From: Enoplosus armatus | Lineage: Eukaryota; Chordata; Actinopteri; Centrarchiformes; Enoplosidae | Assembly: GCF_043641665.1 (NCBI RefSeq) | Contig: NC_092201.1 | Coordinates: 6,481,501 to 6,545,500, forward strand | DNA: 64,000 nt | Direction of reading: 5' to 3' | Shown here: in pieces, positions 23,240 through 34,420 of the stretch | Layout: each line of letters starts with the position of its first letter | Numbering within the stretch: position 1 is the stretch's first letter | Notes under the pieces: model-generated | The model's database searches: none | Told to the model about the DNA's origin: nothing | Seen by the model: only the letters and a program-made list of their open reading frames with translations | Made by a program: the position numbers and the translations under genes

Positions 23240-24569
23240 TCTGCTTCTCTGGTGTTTTGTGTACACATTTCAATTTGGTGAGGCAGCTTTCTCTCTGAAA
23301 CAATAGACTCTTTCAGATACGTTCTTTTCTCCTAGCAGCGTCCCTGCTCCCCCTGCACCCTCATTCATTTTCCAAGGTGTTCTTATTTAGGGAAACGATA
23401 GTGCCTTGGGACATAGTCAGGCAGGTTGGGAGACAGACAGAACAGGTGTTTTTCTTTCCTCCCTCTCTCTTTCTGTCTCTTACTTTCTACTAAAATGAGT
23501 GAAGTTTTTCCCCACACATCATCACAGCACCTGTCATTGTCGTCTGGATGATGAATAGGCGTCAGGTTGTGCCTGCAGTTTGCTATCTCAATTGGGTTTT
23601 CTGGCTGTTTGTGGAACTGTGCTTATCAGATCCGAGAACAGTACCTGGCCGACATCTCAGCGGCAGTCCAAAACGCAAATTGATAGCCATCATAACAGGA
23701 TGTGCAGCCTGGAACAGTGGAAAAATGGTACACTTACTTTAAGGGGACATCTGTTCTGTATGTTATGTCTTCTTGCCTGTCATTTTTATTGATTGAAATT
23801 TCAAACTCGCTTTTCTTTTTATTCATGGAGCTTCACACAGATCCCTTCGAGATTCATACTTCTTGTGTCTATATCTATCCTATCTTGTTGCACACACTCA
23901 CACACTCTTGACTTCTTTACTTGAATTCTGTTTCAATGTTCCCTCTTTCTCTTCACACCCACACATACACTTACTTGCACAGCCCTATTGCATATACATT
24001 AATTCACTTCAGACTTCATCCCTGTAGCCTCTCATGCAGCAGTGCAGAACATTCATCTACAGTGATCAAGGCAGTCTATCTGCACCACTGTTCGTCCTTC
24101 CCCTCTCATGCTGCTTAATGAACTTGCTGGGGCTTAATGCAGCTGAACGGACCCCTATCTCATACCAATGAGCCTCCGCAGGCCCGTCCGCCATCAACTT
24201 TTGATGTAGTTACCCCCAGATATGTGCAGGTAGAGTCCTTCAGGTCGAGGATTGAGGGTCTTAAGGCGCTGTGATTGGCAGATGAATTTAAAGCCGCTCA
24301 TTAAGTCCAAATCAACATGATTGGGACAGTTTATCTTCGCTCCATCCTGCGGGATTCAGCAGACCTCCGTGGAGGGAATGCTTGATCGTGACTTAACTAT
24401 TTTATCTCCACCTCTCTCTCTATCTGATTGTCTTGTCTGAAACAGAGATGTTATCACAGACAGATTGTGGGTTGTAGGTATGGATAACACCTGTCTCCTG
24501 CATCTGTGTTCCCATCACAGACAAACCTGCGCACCTGTACACAGTATTCATGCAAAACATGAAGACCAG
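23239..24569. other. Non-coding DNA, nothing recognised
   Basis: This is unique sequence. The part at 24,110-24,420 is complex and free of repeats and could be regulatory, but nothing specific is recognised. No long frame. Confidence 0.45.
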
Positions 24570-24610
24570 TAGGGTTGGGCGATATGACAGTATACTGTGC
24601 ATTGTGTGAT
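24570..24610 (+). mobile_element. Terminus of a GGGCGATAT-type MITE
   Basis: The sequence TAGGGTTGGGCGATATGAC matches from memory the ends of an abundant teleost non-autonomous DNA transposon beginning TAGGGCTGGGCGATATG. A second end of the same type, in inverted orientation, lies at 61,985-62,036. Here the body is interrupted after about 40 bases by the following MITE. Confidence 0.5.
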
Positions 24611-24958
24611 TAGAGCTGAAACAACTAATCAATTTGTCAATCAACAGAAAATTAATTGACAACAATTCTGAGAATTCATTAATTAAATAATTGTCATTTA
24701 TCATGGCAGAAATGCCAAATATCCACCACAGTTCTCTAAATGTGAGGATTTGTTGCTTTTTGTCTGCTTTATATCATTGAAAATTGAATGTCTTTGGGTT
24801 TTGGACTGTTGGTTGGAGGAAATAAACATCTTGAAGATGTGACTTTAGGCTCCGGGAATTTGTGTTTTCTGGCATTTCATGACAAAACAATGAATCAATT
24901 AATAAAAAATAAATCATCAATTAGTCAAAGATGAAAATGTTTGTTAGTTACAACCCTA
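24611..24958 (+). mobile_element. Teleost MITE with TAGGGCTGNAACTAA-type ends
   Basis: The left end TAGAGCTGAAACAACTAATC and the right end, TAGGGTTGTAACTAAC when read inward, form imperfect terminal inverted repeats around a 348-base body. Internal landmarks are AATGCCAAATATCCA, TCTAAATGTGAGGATTTG, TTTGGGTTTTGGACTGTTGG and CATCTTGAAGATGTGAC. I recall these in this order from a very abundant fish non-autonomous element with GATTAATC-rich arms. It encodes no protein. It is old, as the arms have several mismatches and no target duplication is clear. Placement in the hAT superfamily is tentative. Confidence 0.85.
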
Positions 24959-25437
24959 CGCAAGACGTTAAAGATTTATCAAGTAGTAGAAATTGTCATA
25001 CCATTTAATATCTGTTTTCATCAGGCAATCGCAAAAATAATTCAAATCGATAAGCAGGGCTGCTTTACGGCAATATTGGAGTAACGTAACTTTACTTCAC
25101 AGGCCTGTATTTTCCTAATAAGTTCTTGAACGTTTCCTGGAAATAGCTGGTAAGTTTAGTTAGTCCTATCCAGGGAACCTGTTAGAAAATTCTTGTGAAA
25201 TTATTAGGAATTTATGGACTTATGTTACTGAGTTTGTGCAAACAGTGCATTTTCTCCTTTTAAAGTTCAGGAGAAAACCTGCTCCATCACAGGTGCTCTT
25301 GCTTACACCCAGAGTACAACTGATTTTACAACTCGGACTGCCTTCTTTGTTCCTTTACATATTCCACTTGAAGCAGCTAGAGAACCAGAGTATAGGGGGC
25401 AGAGTGGGAGAAAGACGAGGAATAACACTGAAGATGG
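24959..25437. other. Non-coding DNA, possibly the rest of an interrupted MITE
   Basis: The first 80 bases after the MITE may continue the GGGCGATAT-type element begun at 24,570, but I cannot see its other end. The remainder is unique sequence. Confidence 0.35.
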
Positions 25438-25700
25438 CCAGTTAAAGTGCACGACTGCTATAGAGAGCAAGAGGAAGATAATCTCAAGATAAAGACAACT
25501 GAAAAGGGTGCTAGAGACAGACAGAAAGAGAAAATGATTGAAAAGTGTAAAGCTACCAGAGTGGAGCAAAGATAAGGAAAGAGAAGGACAATGACGTGCC
25601 GAGGAAGGGGGAGAAAAGCAAGCAGGTGCGGAGGGAGACAGGATGGAGGAAATGGGGAAGGAGAAAGGGAGGGGCGAGAGGGAACAACAGTAAAATTCTG
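25438..25700 (+). repeat. Polypurine (GA-rich) tract
   Basis: The plus strand is strongly purine-biased (AGAGAGCAAGAGGAAGATAA, GGGGAGAAAAGC and similar) for about 260 bases. The 160-codon minus-strand frame over it is Ser/Phe/Leu/Pro-rich low-complexity and is best explained by the strand asymmetry. Confidence 0.7.
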
Positions 25701-27814
25701 ATTGGGTTAGAGACTTTTGACACAGGGGGTGTTGGCTGTGGGGAGTTAGCAGGTGATTTATAGGTGGCCAGGCGCTCACAGTCAAGAAGCCTTATTCATT
25801 CCTCCCCTAATCTAGCTCACACCAGCCAGACGTGCTTAAGGTAATGGGCACAGCTAGCTGTCTGCAAGGCCACCGGCACCAACCCAGCCAGGCGAGACCA
25901 CTGCATATCGAGGAAAGGGGAGGAGGAATGAAACATGAGTGGAAAAGAAAGACAATAAGATTGTTTTCAAAATCAAAAGTGGCCAAAAATGTATACAATA
26001 TTACGTATGAATGTCATTTACATGTACAAATGCAGTACTGATGCCACAGATCTTTAAAGGTATTCTGATGTATATTTAGAATGTGTTTTGTGCAGTAGGG
26101 CGGTAACAGCTGGAAAGGAGACCAGAGAGGTGATCAAGGAAAATGGCTCAGGCGAGAGGCAGCCGATTTGAGGAATGGGGGTTTAGATGGAAGTAGAAGA
26201 GGGAGAGGGAAAGAGAGAGATATTGAAGGCGGACAGATAATCAGAGTTGGAGGAGGAGTCGTGGTAGGAGAGGTTGCTCAGAGATGAATGCAGCGAGAGA
26301 GGGATTTGCAGTTAGAGATGCATGCGGAGTGTAGAAAGGATGTCAGGGGCCAAACTCTGCAGCTGAGATCTCATAAGTGATGATTCTCTGGCTTTTTTAT
26401 TCGAGCCTTTTGCTTTATTTCCAGTGTATATCCGTTCACCTGATTGAAGAGGTTGGCAAAAGAAGTCCCACAGTTTTTCCTCTTTGTTCTCTTGTCTTCC
26501 CTTTTTCATTCTTGCTCTCCATTTGTCCTCTTGTTTGTTTGATTTGCTTCCTGCCAGAAGGAGAGACAATATTCTGGATGAGCCCAGTGCTGATAAATTG
26601 ATGCCAGCGGCCGCCCTGTAGCGCATACTCTTGTTCAGAGTGGCAGATCATTTTGTGCCACAGAGAGAGTGTGTGAGAGGAAGAGAGAGGGAGATGTTGG
26701 CTGCCCGTCTGTCTTTGCTTGTGGCATCTGTGATTGCAACAGCGAGCCATTTGCATCGATCCACTTCAGAGAATGTCTGGCATCTGGGTGGTTATGTTGT
26801 CCAAATACTGCTGTGGAGACAAACCACACAAGTAGGGATGCAAACACACATGCTACACAGGCATAGTGTACGCACAGTACAATATACACACATTTTTGTA
26901 GTCCCTTTCATGACAATACCTTTCCTAAAACCAATTACTTTTTTTGATTTCCCTATGAACCCAGCAGTTTTTATGTTTTTAACAGGCTGTGGGAGACAAT
27001 AATGGATCTGCAATTTAAGGCTGGTAGTCAGGGATGAAGCTTGGTATTTCGATTTCTTTGATTTCAAAAGGCCAGAACAATACCACTGTCTGAATATTAT
27101 TTATTGCACAGCAGTGCTCATTATACAGATTCTCAAGTGAAAAATAACAGTCTTTTCACAACAATGGAGCCGACACTTGCGCTTCCATTGTCTTCTTAAT
27201 TAAGATTTAACACAATTAACAACTAGAGATTGCATTAACACGTTGCCGCTGTGTAGACAAATTATTGAGCTTAATCATTCGTAGCTGTGTGTGATTCCTA
27301 TTTTACAATCTGTGATTTACACATTTGATAAATCATGTGTGGAAACACATTTAGGAATTTCCATTTGGACCACAATCTTGATTTGTGGATATCTTGTAAA
27401 TGACCTTGCAGACCTTTTGTGTGAAGTCAGTAAAAGATGGAGTTTGTGCATCATGCAGTCCAAAATTATTTTTATATTTTGGTGACTGATAGGTAAATAC
27501 TATAATAATATTTGACAATAATATAATCTGTGCTGGAGCAAATTCAACTGATAAAACGGAACTGATTGTTGCTCAAAAAAGAAATAATCTTATGGAAATT
27601 GTCAGCTATGTCTAAGCTTTGCTCTCTCTAGACTGAATGTTGTTAGGAAGACTGTGGAAAAGAGTATTTTTTTATTTTCTCTTTTGCAAAAAAACCTGGC
27701 GGTATTTTGAAGGGCTTCTTGCTTTTGTGTCATGCATTATTAAAAGCACATCTCGTTCAGTATTGTCTCTTAGAGTCCACTTATAAAGCTCTATGTAGTT
27801 ATAAGTTGTAAGTA
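25701..27814. other. Non-coding DNA, nothing recognised
   Basis: The block includes a second purine-rich area at about 26,160-26,260. Frames of up to 123 codons are open on both strands at 26,310-27,070 without protein resemblance or matching splice sites. Confidence 0.45.
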
Positions 27815-28555
<741 letters not shown>

Positions 28556-29210
28556 AGCAATAAGGAATAGGTAAAGAAAAAAAAGGTTACAGTTAAGGTT
28601 AAGGTTTTATCTTACATGCACACAGCTGTATCAGACGCCTGACCCAAAAAGAACAGTTTAGGAACTCACACAGTGATAAACAACATGGGAAGGCACTTCC
28701 CAACTTTTACATTATGATCAGGTGTGGGAGAACGTTTTAAAAGAAGTCATTACATATAAAAAACCCTTAATAAAAACCTCACCACCATTCCACTACCCAA
28801 GCTTGATTAGTCAACCCTTCATTCTGCTTAAAGAAAGAGCAATAAGAGGCAGGAATATCTGGTCGAAATATATTTTGGAGAGATCTGAGATCTTTTGTAG
28901 GGACCCAGTGCTGCTGTTCTTTCAGAGCAGGACCAAGGACTTCTGATCGCCCGGTTAATGTGCTCTCCTACTCCTCTCCGCCTTTTTCACATGGATTTGG
29001 CTCGCTAGAATGAGTTTAATAGGGTGCTGAGAGAGATACAGCTATAGAGATGAAGGTCGAAGGTCATTTTAAAAAGCCAAATAAAGGGTTGAATCTAGAA
29101 ATCTGTTGAAGTTACAGATATTACAAAACATTTTCAATGTCACAGTACCATTGTAAAGTTACCCTGCAATGATCAATGTACTTCAAGCATCCCCAGCAAG
29201 TCCTCTGAAT
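28556..29210. other. Non-coding DNA, nothing recognised
   Basis: This is unique AT-rich sequence after the LINE, starting with a short AAGGTTAAGGTT repeat at about 28,590. No gene or repeat family was recognised. Confidence 0.45.
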
Positions 29211-29460
29211 TAAATGACGAAATACGTTGTTCGTCCATGCCCTCTAGAACGACACACAGAAGCATTTTCTGATCTGATCCCATGGGATGAAGTGAGACGT
29301 GACTGCCACCACTCACACTCTGGTAATAGACAACTCCGGTTGTCTCGAGACAACGCGGTTTGCTTGTACTCTGTATTGGTGCCAATAAACCTGCGAGAAT
29401 TGAGTTTACACAGTCTCTGTCCGAATCTGTGCATTGCTGCTTCCAGTCACTCGAAGTGAG
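29211..29460 (+). other. Palindrome-bearing block, possibly LTR-like
   Basis: This block is GC-richer than its flanks and includes an exact 16-bp palindrome at 29,339-29,354 and TTGGTGCCAATAAACC near 29,378. An AATAAA signal followed by T/G-rich sequence is reminiscent of a solo LTR. I see no TG...CA ends, primer site or coding region. The LTR idea is weak. Confidence 0.2.
29339..29354. repeat. Perfect 16-bp palindrome
   Basis: GTTGTCTCGAGACAAC is identical to its reverse complement. The left neighbour AGACAAC at 29,328-29,334 makes a further inverted pair with the palindrome's left half, giving three alternating copies of the 7-mer AGACAAC/GTTGTCT within 27 bases. Confidence 0.9.
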
Positions 29461-29844
29461 GGTAGTGGTACCTCACTCATTTTATTCATATTATGTGATA
29501 TTTTTAAATAGTTTTAGTAATCTGCAATGACCAGCAACAGAGAAGACGAAGAGAAAAGTCCACTGCACACCCCTATCGGCAGGACGACATCATTTGTCTG
29601 TGCTTTCCAAAACTGTTACAAATCATTGTTTTAGATTACATCCGTTTTATGATATGACAAAGCTGTGGTTATGGTTGTGTGGTCTGTGGCAGTGCTTTTG
29701 ACATTTTCAAATCCCAGACACAGACAAGTCTTGAATGCCTAGAGTGACATATCAACAGATTTTGTCTAACTAAAAATTTAAATGAACATACAAGACAACA
29801 TTCAAGTTGTATACTCAAAAGTACTAATTCAAAAGTAATGGCCC

Positions 29845-30190
29845 TTGCTGTTTGGTTTTCGAAGGTGTTGTGCCACTCCAAGAGCTTCATCAGTTCTACT
29901 GACTAATGGGGAGTGCAAGACATTTTATTGAGTTTACATGTGAGTTGTTGAGGTCACATGGCAGTTCATGTGAGAGTCATCAGAGTCACATAAATTGAGG
30001 TGTGAATTGGTGTGAAACCACCTGGGAAGAGATGACAGGAAAGAACTCTTTCTCGCTGGTGATAAGTGGTGTTGCAGCCATCCTCTTCTGTTCTGGAGTG
30101 GTTTAGATGGCCTCCTTCATTCCTTCATACCAGCGTTTTCTTTATTGCTTGTGACTATTTATACTACCTTGCTCCACTTGAAGAATGGTC
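29845..30190 (-). mobile_element. Penelope-like element relic (GIY-YIG end)
   Basis: The minus strand reads WYEGMKEAI from 30,135 down and then loses frame. At the nucleotide level it follows, in order, the teleost Penelope-like region that encodes RWFERGVKEAIYV, LNRGGGLRH and SPTYNAVL. After that come ACACCAATTCACACCT, CATGTGACCTCAACAACTCA and AACTGATGAAGCTCTTGG, which I recall as its 3' untranslated part. Only the C-terminal end of the GIY-YIG endonuclease and the 3' end remain, with stops and frameshifts, so the copy is inactive. Penelope-like elements encode a reverse transcriptase joined to this endonuclease. The reverse transcriptase part is missing. Confidence 0.75.
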
Positions 30191-31199
30191 TTTAGAGCGG
30201 ATGGGTTTCTGTCTTAGTGGGTGATCGGCCGACACAGCACTTACGCTGGTGTTGCGTTCTGGTGAAAGTTGGCACCCCCACTGTGCCAGCAGACAGCCGT
30301 GGATGGAATGATTTTTGTTTCTGTTTTGCTTCGCCTGTCAACTCTCATGTGAGATCAAGGGGTGAACGACCCCCAGAGGTAAAAATGCCTGGGACTGTAG
30401 AACTGATGTAGAACCTTGCCATGGGTGGTCCTTTGCCTCTACGTCATTCATTATAATCGTGCCATGTACAACTTGTAGACTATTTTATTACTAAATACTA
30501 CTTTATTTCAGCTGTTTGGGTTCAATTTTTCCACTTGCGTTGATCAAGCTCCATTAAAGCATTTCCTGATCTCAGACTTTGTAGGTTGATTAAGACCTTA
30601 CAACACACAAACCAATTTCTATAATCTTCTTTCCTTTCTCTAAGACACAGTATTGTAACTATTTGTGAGAGTATTTGTGCTTTTCATTGTCATGCCAGTA
30701 TTCCTCCTACTGGATATCACAGGACTGCGTTGATTCTGCCAATCATTTAATGTGTGTTGAAGGCTCGTGTATCAGCCTTTAATGAGACAGCTATATGCAC
30801 ACCTTATGTACACATATAGTGACAAGCGTTAAGTGATACTGAATAATCAAAGAAACACTAAAAGCCTTTTATGTAGCCTATGTTTAATGCATATATGATA
30901 TGTGTCTATGCCCATCAAATGTAAACCTAGCTCATATCTTATCTGGGAATGATCACTGTTGTCACCCATTGCCCACTTGAAGTCACTCATACTTCTTTAA
31001 ACATTATCTTTACTCAAATTAACATTTGTTATTTCTGGAATGATTGTGAACTTTTTTTCTCTGAGGTGGCCATTGTTCGCTTAACACTGCCAAACAATTG
31101 CTCTGTCATCGAAGCGTCAGACAAGTCCTTTTTCCATTAGCCTCTCAGCGTGGTTTTTACCAATTGTTTCTAAATTAGCTTTTTAAATCTCATCCGTGT
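30191..31199. other. Non-coding DNA, nothing recognised
   Basis: The part at 30,191-30,420 may be further decayed repeat (it includes GGGGTGAACGACCCCC, a short inverted repeat) but could not be assigned. The rest is unique AT-rich DNA. Confidence 0.4.
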
Positions 31200-31570
31200 T
31201 CCTCATCTGATTTTATTATTCGAAGAAAAGCTTGGTTATAAGGGGGAAAAAACTGCTGTATAAGCCTCGCAATGAAGGTAATGAATCTGAGATGTGTTTT
31301 TGTTATTAATAAACTTTACAGGATTTGATGATTAACGAACATCCCGCAGAGCAAAAGCTGACAAACTAGACAAAAGCAAAGATGCATTAGGTTTACAGCA
31401 AGTCGGCTGAAAAGCCTTTGCTTATTTTCTATTCTCATTTTTCTGCCTCATTATGAAAGACTAATTTTCTGTACCGCCGTGAAAGAGAGAGGCTTGATGC
31501 AGATGGGGCCTTGTTTGATAGCGAGCCACAAAGCTCAAAGAAGTCATTTCAAAACTTTTTTTTCCTTGGC
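31200..31570. promoter_or_regulatory. Candidate cis-regulatory (CNE-like) block
   Basis: This is complex AT-rich sequence with no simple repeat until the T run at 31,555. Cores such as TTATTAATAAAC, TGATGATTAACG and CTAATTTTC are present. It is non-coding in all frames. The call rests on texture only. Confidence 0.2.
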
Positions 31571-32416
31571 ATCCTTATCATAGGAAGACGAGGGCAGAAA
31601 AGGGGGATAGGAGAACAAGGAGGAAACTGAATAAGATTAGTCGTTCTATAATGGACTGTGGGTATCACTTTAGGGTCATGTCTTTTGTTCCAACACAAAG
31701 AAGACAATGTCACCTTTTCAAGAAAGTGAGAAGATTAAAAATGACTCACGGTTTCCCCCTTAAAAACAACATATGTGGTACGGAACGTACTTATTAACGC
31801 ATTTCTTATTAAAATAAATGTGCCGCAGAAAGAGCTTGTTATTCAGCATATTTAGAAGTAAAATAACAACATGCAGGCACTTTCAATTTGAAAGTTGTGT
31901 TTCTCTCTTTACTGACAGGTTAGTCTTCACAGTTTTAACCAGCACACAATTCGACAATCCTAATTTACATAATCATATGATTTACATCCTGACTAGCAGA
32001 CACAGGCTCATTTCTAGCCGTCCTCTTCTCCACAATTAGATGAGGAAGTAAAATGTATTTACTGTATAAGTATCTCTTTCTGGGTCATAGATAAAAAGTG
32101 ATGGTGGCCAATTAAACAAGACATGGTTTTTGGATAACTGCTTCTTCAACATAAAACTGTTGAATATGACCATAAAAAGATTTCACTAGAGAAATGGAGC
32201 AACAGAGACCATTTCAGGTCTGGCTGAGTCGACGCTCCACATTTAGGAGAAGTGATGCAATGTAATTAATTTGATTAATCTCATTAATTTTTACCTTAAG
32301 GCTGGCTTGCAAAGCTGAATCTGACATCAGACTTATCAGGTGTGCCATTAGGGAGATCATTTTGGAGTGAAAATGGTTAATCATAGAAATTACAAGAAAA
32401 GGGTACAGATGATGTT
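31571..32416. other. Non-coding DNA, nothing recognised
   Basis: This is unique AT-rich sequence. ATTAATTTGATTAATCTCAT near 32,264 is a small homeodomain-core cluster. Confidence 0.4.
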
Positions 32417-32435
32417 GTGTGTGTGTGTGTGTGTG
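32417..32435 (+). repeat. (GT)n microsatellite, 19 bases
   Basis: A short perfect GT array followed by degenerate GAGTGTGAGTTTGTGTGTG. Confidence 0.95.
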
Positions 32436-32523
32436 AGTGTGAGTTTGTGTGTGTTTTACATAAAGAGACTGAGAATCTTAAATATTTATTCATATGCCCG
32501 AGGTGTACCATTGCTGAGAGTTG

Positions 32524-32545
32524 CATGGTGCAGTGTTGCACCATG
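32524..32545. repeat. 9-bp perfect inverted repeat
   Basis: The arms CATGGTGCA and TGCACCATG are separated by four bases (GTGT). This is a small stem and may be chance. Confidence 0.8.
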
Positions 32546-33186
32546 TCCTATTTTCAGACACATAGTGAGTATTATTATTATCACAGCCATGGCATCCTTC
32601 ACAACCCAAGGGGCTCCCATTTTGTCACAGGTACACAGCACATTCCATTACCTGCCTCAGCGCTGGCACAAACACACTATCCATGTTTCCCCATAGAGCA
32701 CGCTGGCGATGCGTTAGCCTGCCTGAGTGTAACCTAGCCGGCCCGCTATCGCTCGTCTCATCCGTTACACTCTGCTCCCATTCAATCAGAGCCCCACGCC
32801 TCAGAGGAGCTGCAGATAAAATTCTCATTATCTTAGCTCACAGAATTAAAGGGACCAGGACTGGGGGGGGTGGGGGGCACACACATGTACAAACACACAT
32901 ACCCTCACTCTCTCAAGAACGCAGATCTCACACAAAGAAGTACAGTAGACTGCTATCTCACTCATGCACACACACACATACACGCTCCAAACAGGGACTT
33001 CTAACTCATGCTGAGTCTCTTATCCTAATTTGTGCACCAAGGGAGGCTTTATTGCAGGAACAGTTTGTTTCCATCTCAGTGCTCTCTTAAGGAAAGTCTG
33101 CTTCAAATAGATTGTAACAAAGATCTCTGCAGTGGTGTACTTTCAGGCTGTTTGTGTTTCTCTTTGTGTTGATGCATGTGTGTATA
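32546..33186. other. Non-coding DNA, nothing recognised
   Basis: The block has a G-rich run near 32,865 and scattered short CA runs at 32,880-32,985. The 135-codon plus frame here is low-complexity around those runs. Confidence 0.45.
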
Positions 33187-33332
33187 TGTGTGTGTGTGTG
33201 TGTGAGACCATTATCCAAATTTGTGTTCACAGCAGTTTTCACTGTGACACTATACTCTGCTGTGAGCAAGTAATTTTGTGCTCCCTATCACCACCCATAA
33301 AACTATGTGCTTGCCAAAGTCCATGAGACAGC

Positions 33333-33371
<39 letters not shown>
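33187..33371 (+). repeat. Two GT microsatellites
   Basis: There is a GT array of 18 bases at 33,187-33,204 and a second of 33 bases at 33,339-33,371. A T12-type run follows at about 33,392. Confidence 0.95.
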
Positions 33372-33375
<4 letters not shown>

Positions 33376-33879
33376 AAATCCAGACTTCCGTTTTTTTTTT
33401 TTACTTTATATGTGTCAGAGTGTCTCTGTAAGGGAAAGTTAGTGATTTGAGATGTTGTGTGTGCAGATATCTCGCAGCATGTCAGTGTTTATGAGTCCAA
33501 ATATCTGTAGCAGTATCCGTTCCACAGACCCACAGAGCGAGTACGAGTCCCACACGTGTGCAAGCGGATCGGCTATAGAGTGTGTGTGAGTGAACATCGC
33601 CAGGGGAAATTTCTGCAGCACATGGAAACCCCATTGTTTATTCATGCTTTCTAAATTGAAGTGTGCATCCCTGTATTCTCCAGGCTGTGCTCTCTGGTGT
33701 ATAACAGACAGAGAAGGAGGGAGCGAGAGAAAGGAAAAGGAGGGGAGAGATGGAGAGCCCTCTTGAATCAGATTTCTTTTCTTAAAGGCCTAGTCCAGTA
33801 ACTGGTATTCAATAGAGACGAAGATAATGAGAGTCATTTGTCCATATTAAAGGTGATTCAGATAAGTTCTCTCCACTCC

Positions 33880-34420
33880 AAATAAGAATCCAATCCAGGC
33901 CCCAATTCAGAGCTACTGCTCCGTAGTTTCGAATTAGCCCTCTATAGCTGCAGGAATTGGATTGACACATATCTCAATAGCAATCTGAGTTAGATTGTGC
34001 ATCGGAGTGCTTTCCCTCATGAACCCTCTTTCCAGAATGTTACGTGATATTGATTGTTTCCATTTACAATCGTATCGATGCCTTGCCTTCCATTGTCTCT
34101 ATCCCACGTCATCCCTGGATTGTCAATATTCATGCCGCGCCAAGCCCTTGATTTCAAGCCGGGCTTTTTTCCACTTGAATGTTCAATCAATGGATGATGG
34201 CTGCACTCATCAGTGGCCCGGCGATAGAGCTTTCAGAAGGTGTTAGGTGATGAAAATGTTCATCGGAATACCATAATATGATTAGGGTTATAAACATCGT
34301 TTGGTGTGACAGGGAAGCAAACTTGCCTCGTTCACTGTGTAGAATGCAAATCAGGTGCTTATGATGAATGCCTTTGTTACCGTAGCCGACGTGTGAATTG
34401 AATAAATCAGCATCAGCGTA
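33880..34420. promoter_or_regulatory. Candidate developmental enhancer block
   Basis: This is long, complex, repeat-free sequence rich in short factor motifs. Examples are GATATTGATTGTTTCC near 34,047, TGTCAATATTCATG near 34,120, TTCAATCAATGGATGATGG (PBX/MEIS-like) at about 34,182 and an exact ATGCAAAT octamer at 34,344-34,351. No frame is convincingly coding. It is among the most enhancer-like patches by eye, but conservation has not been tested. Confidence 0.3.

Noticed and set aside
25303..25785. 160-codon minus-strand frame
   Set aside because: Ser/Phe/Pro/Leu low-complexity peptide read from the complement of a GA-rich tract.
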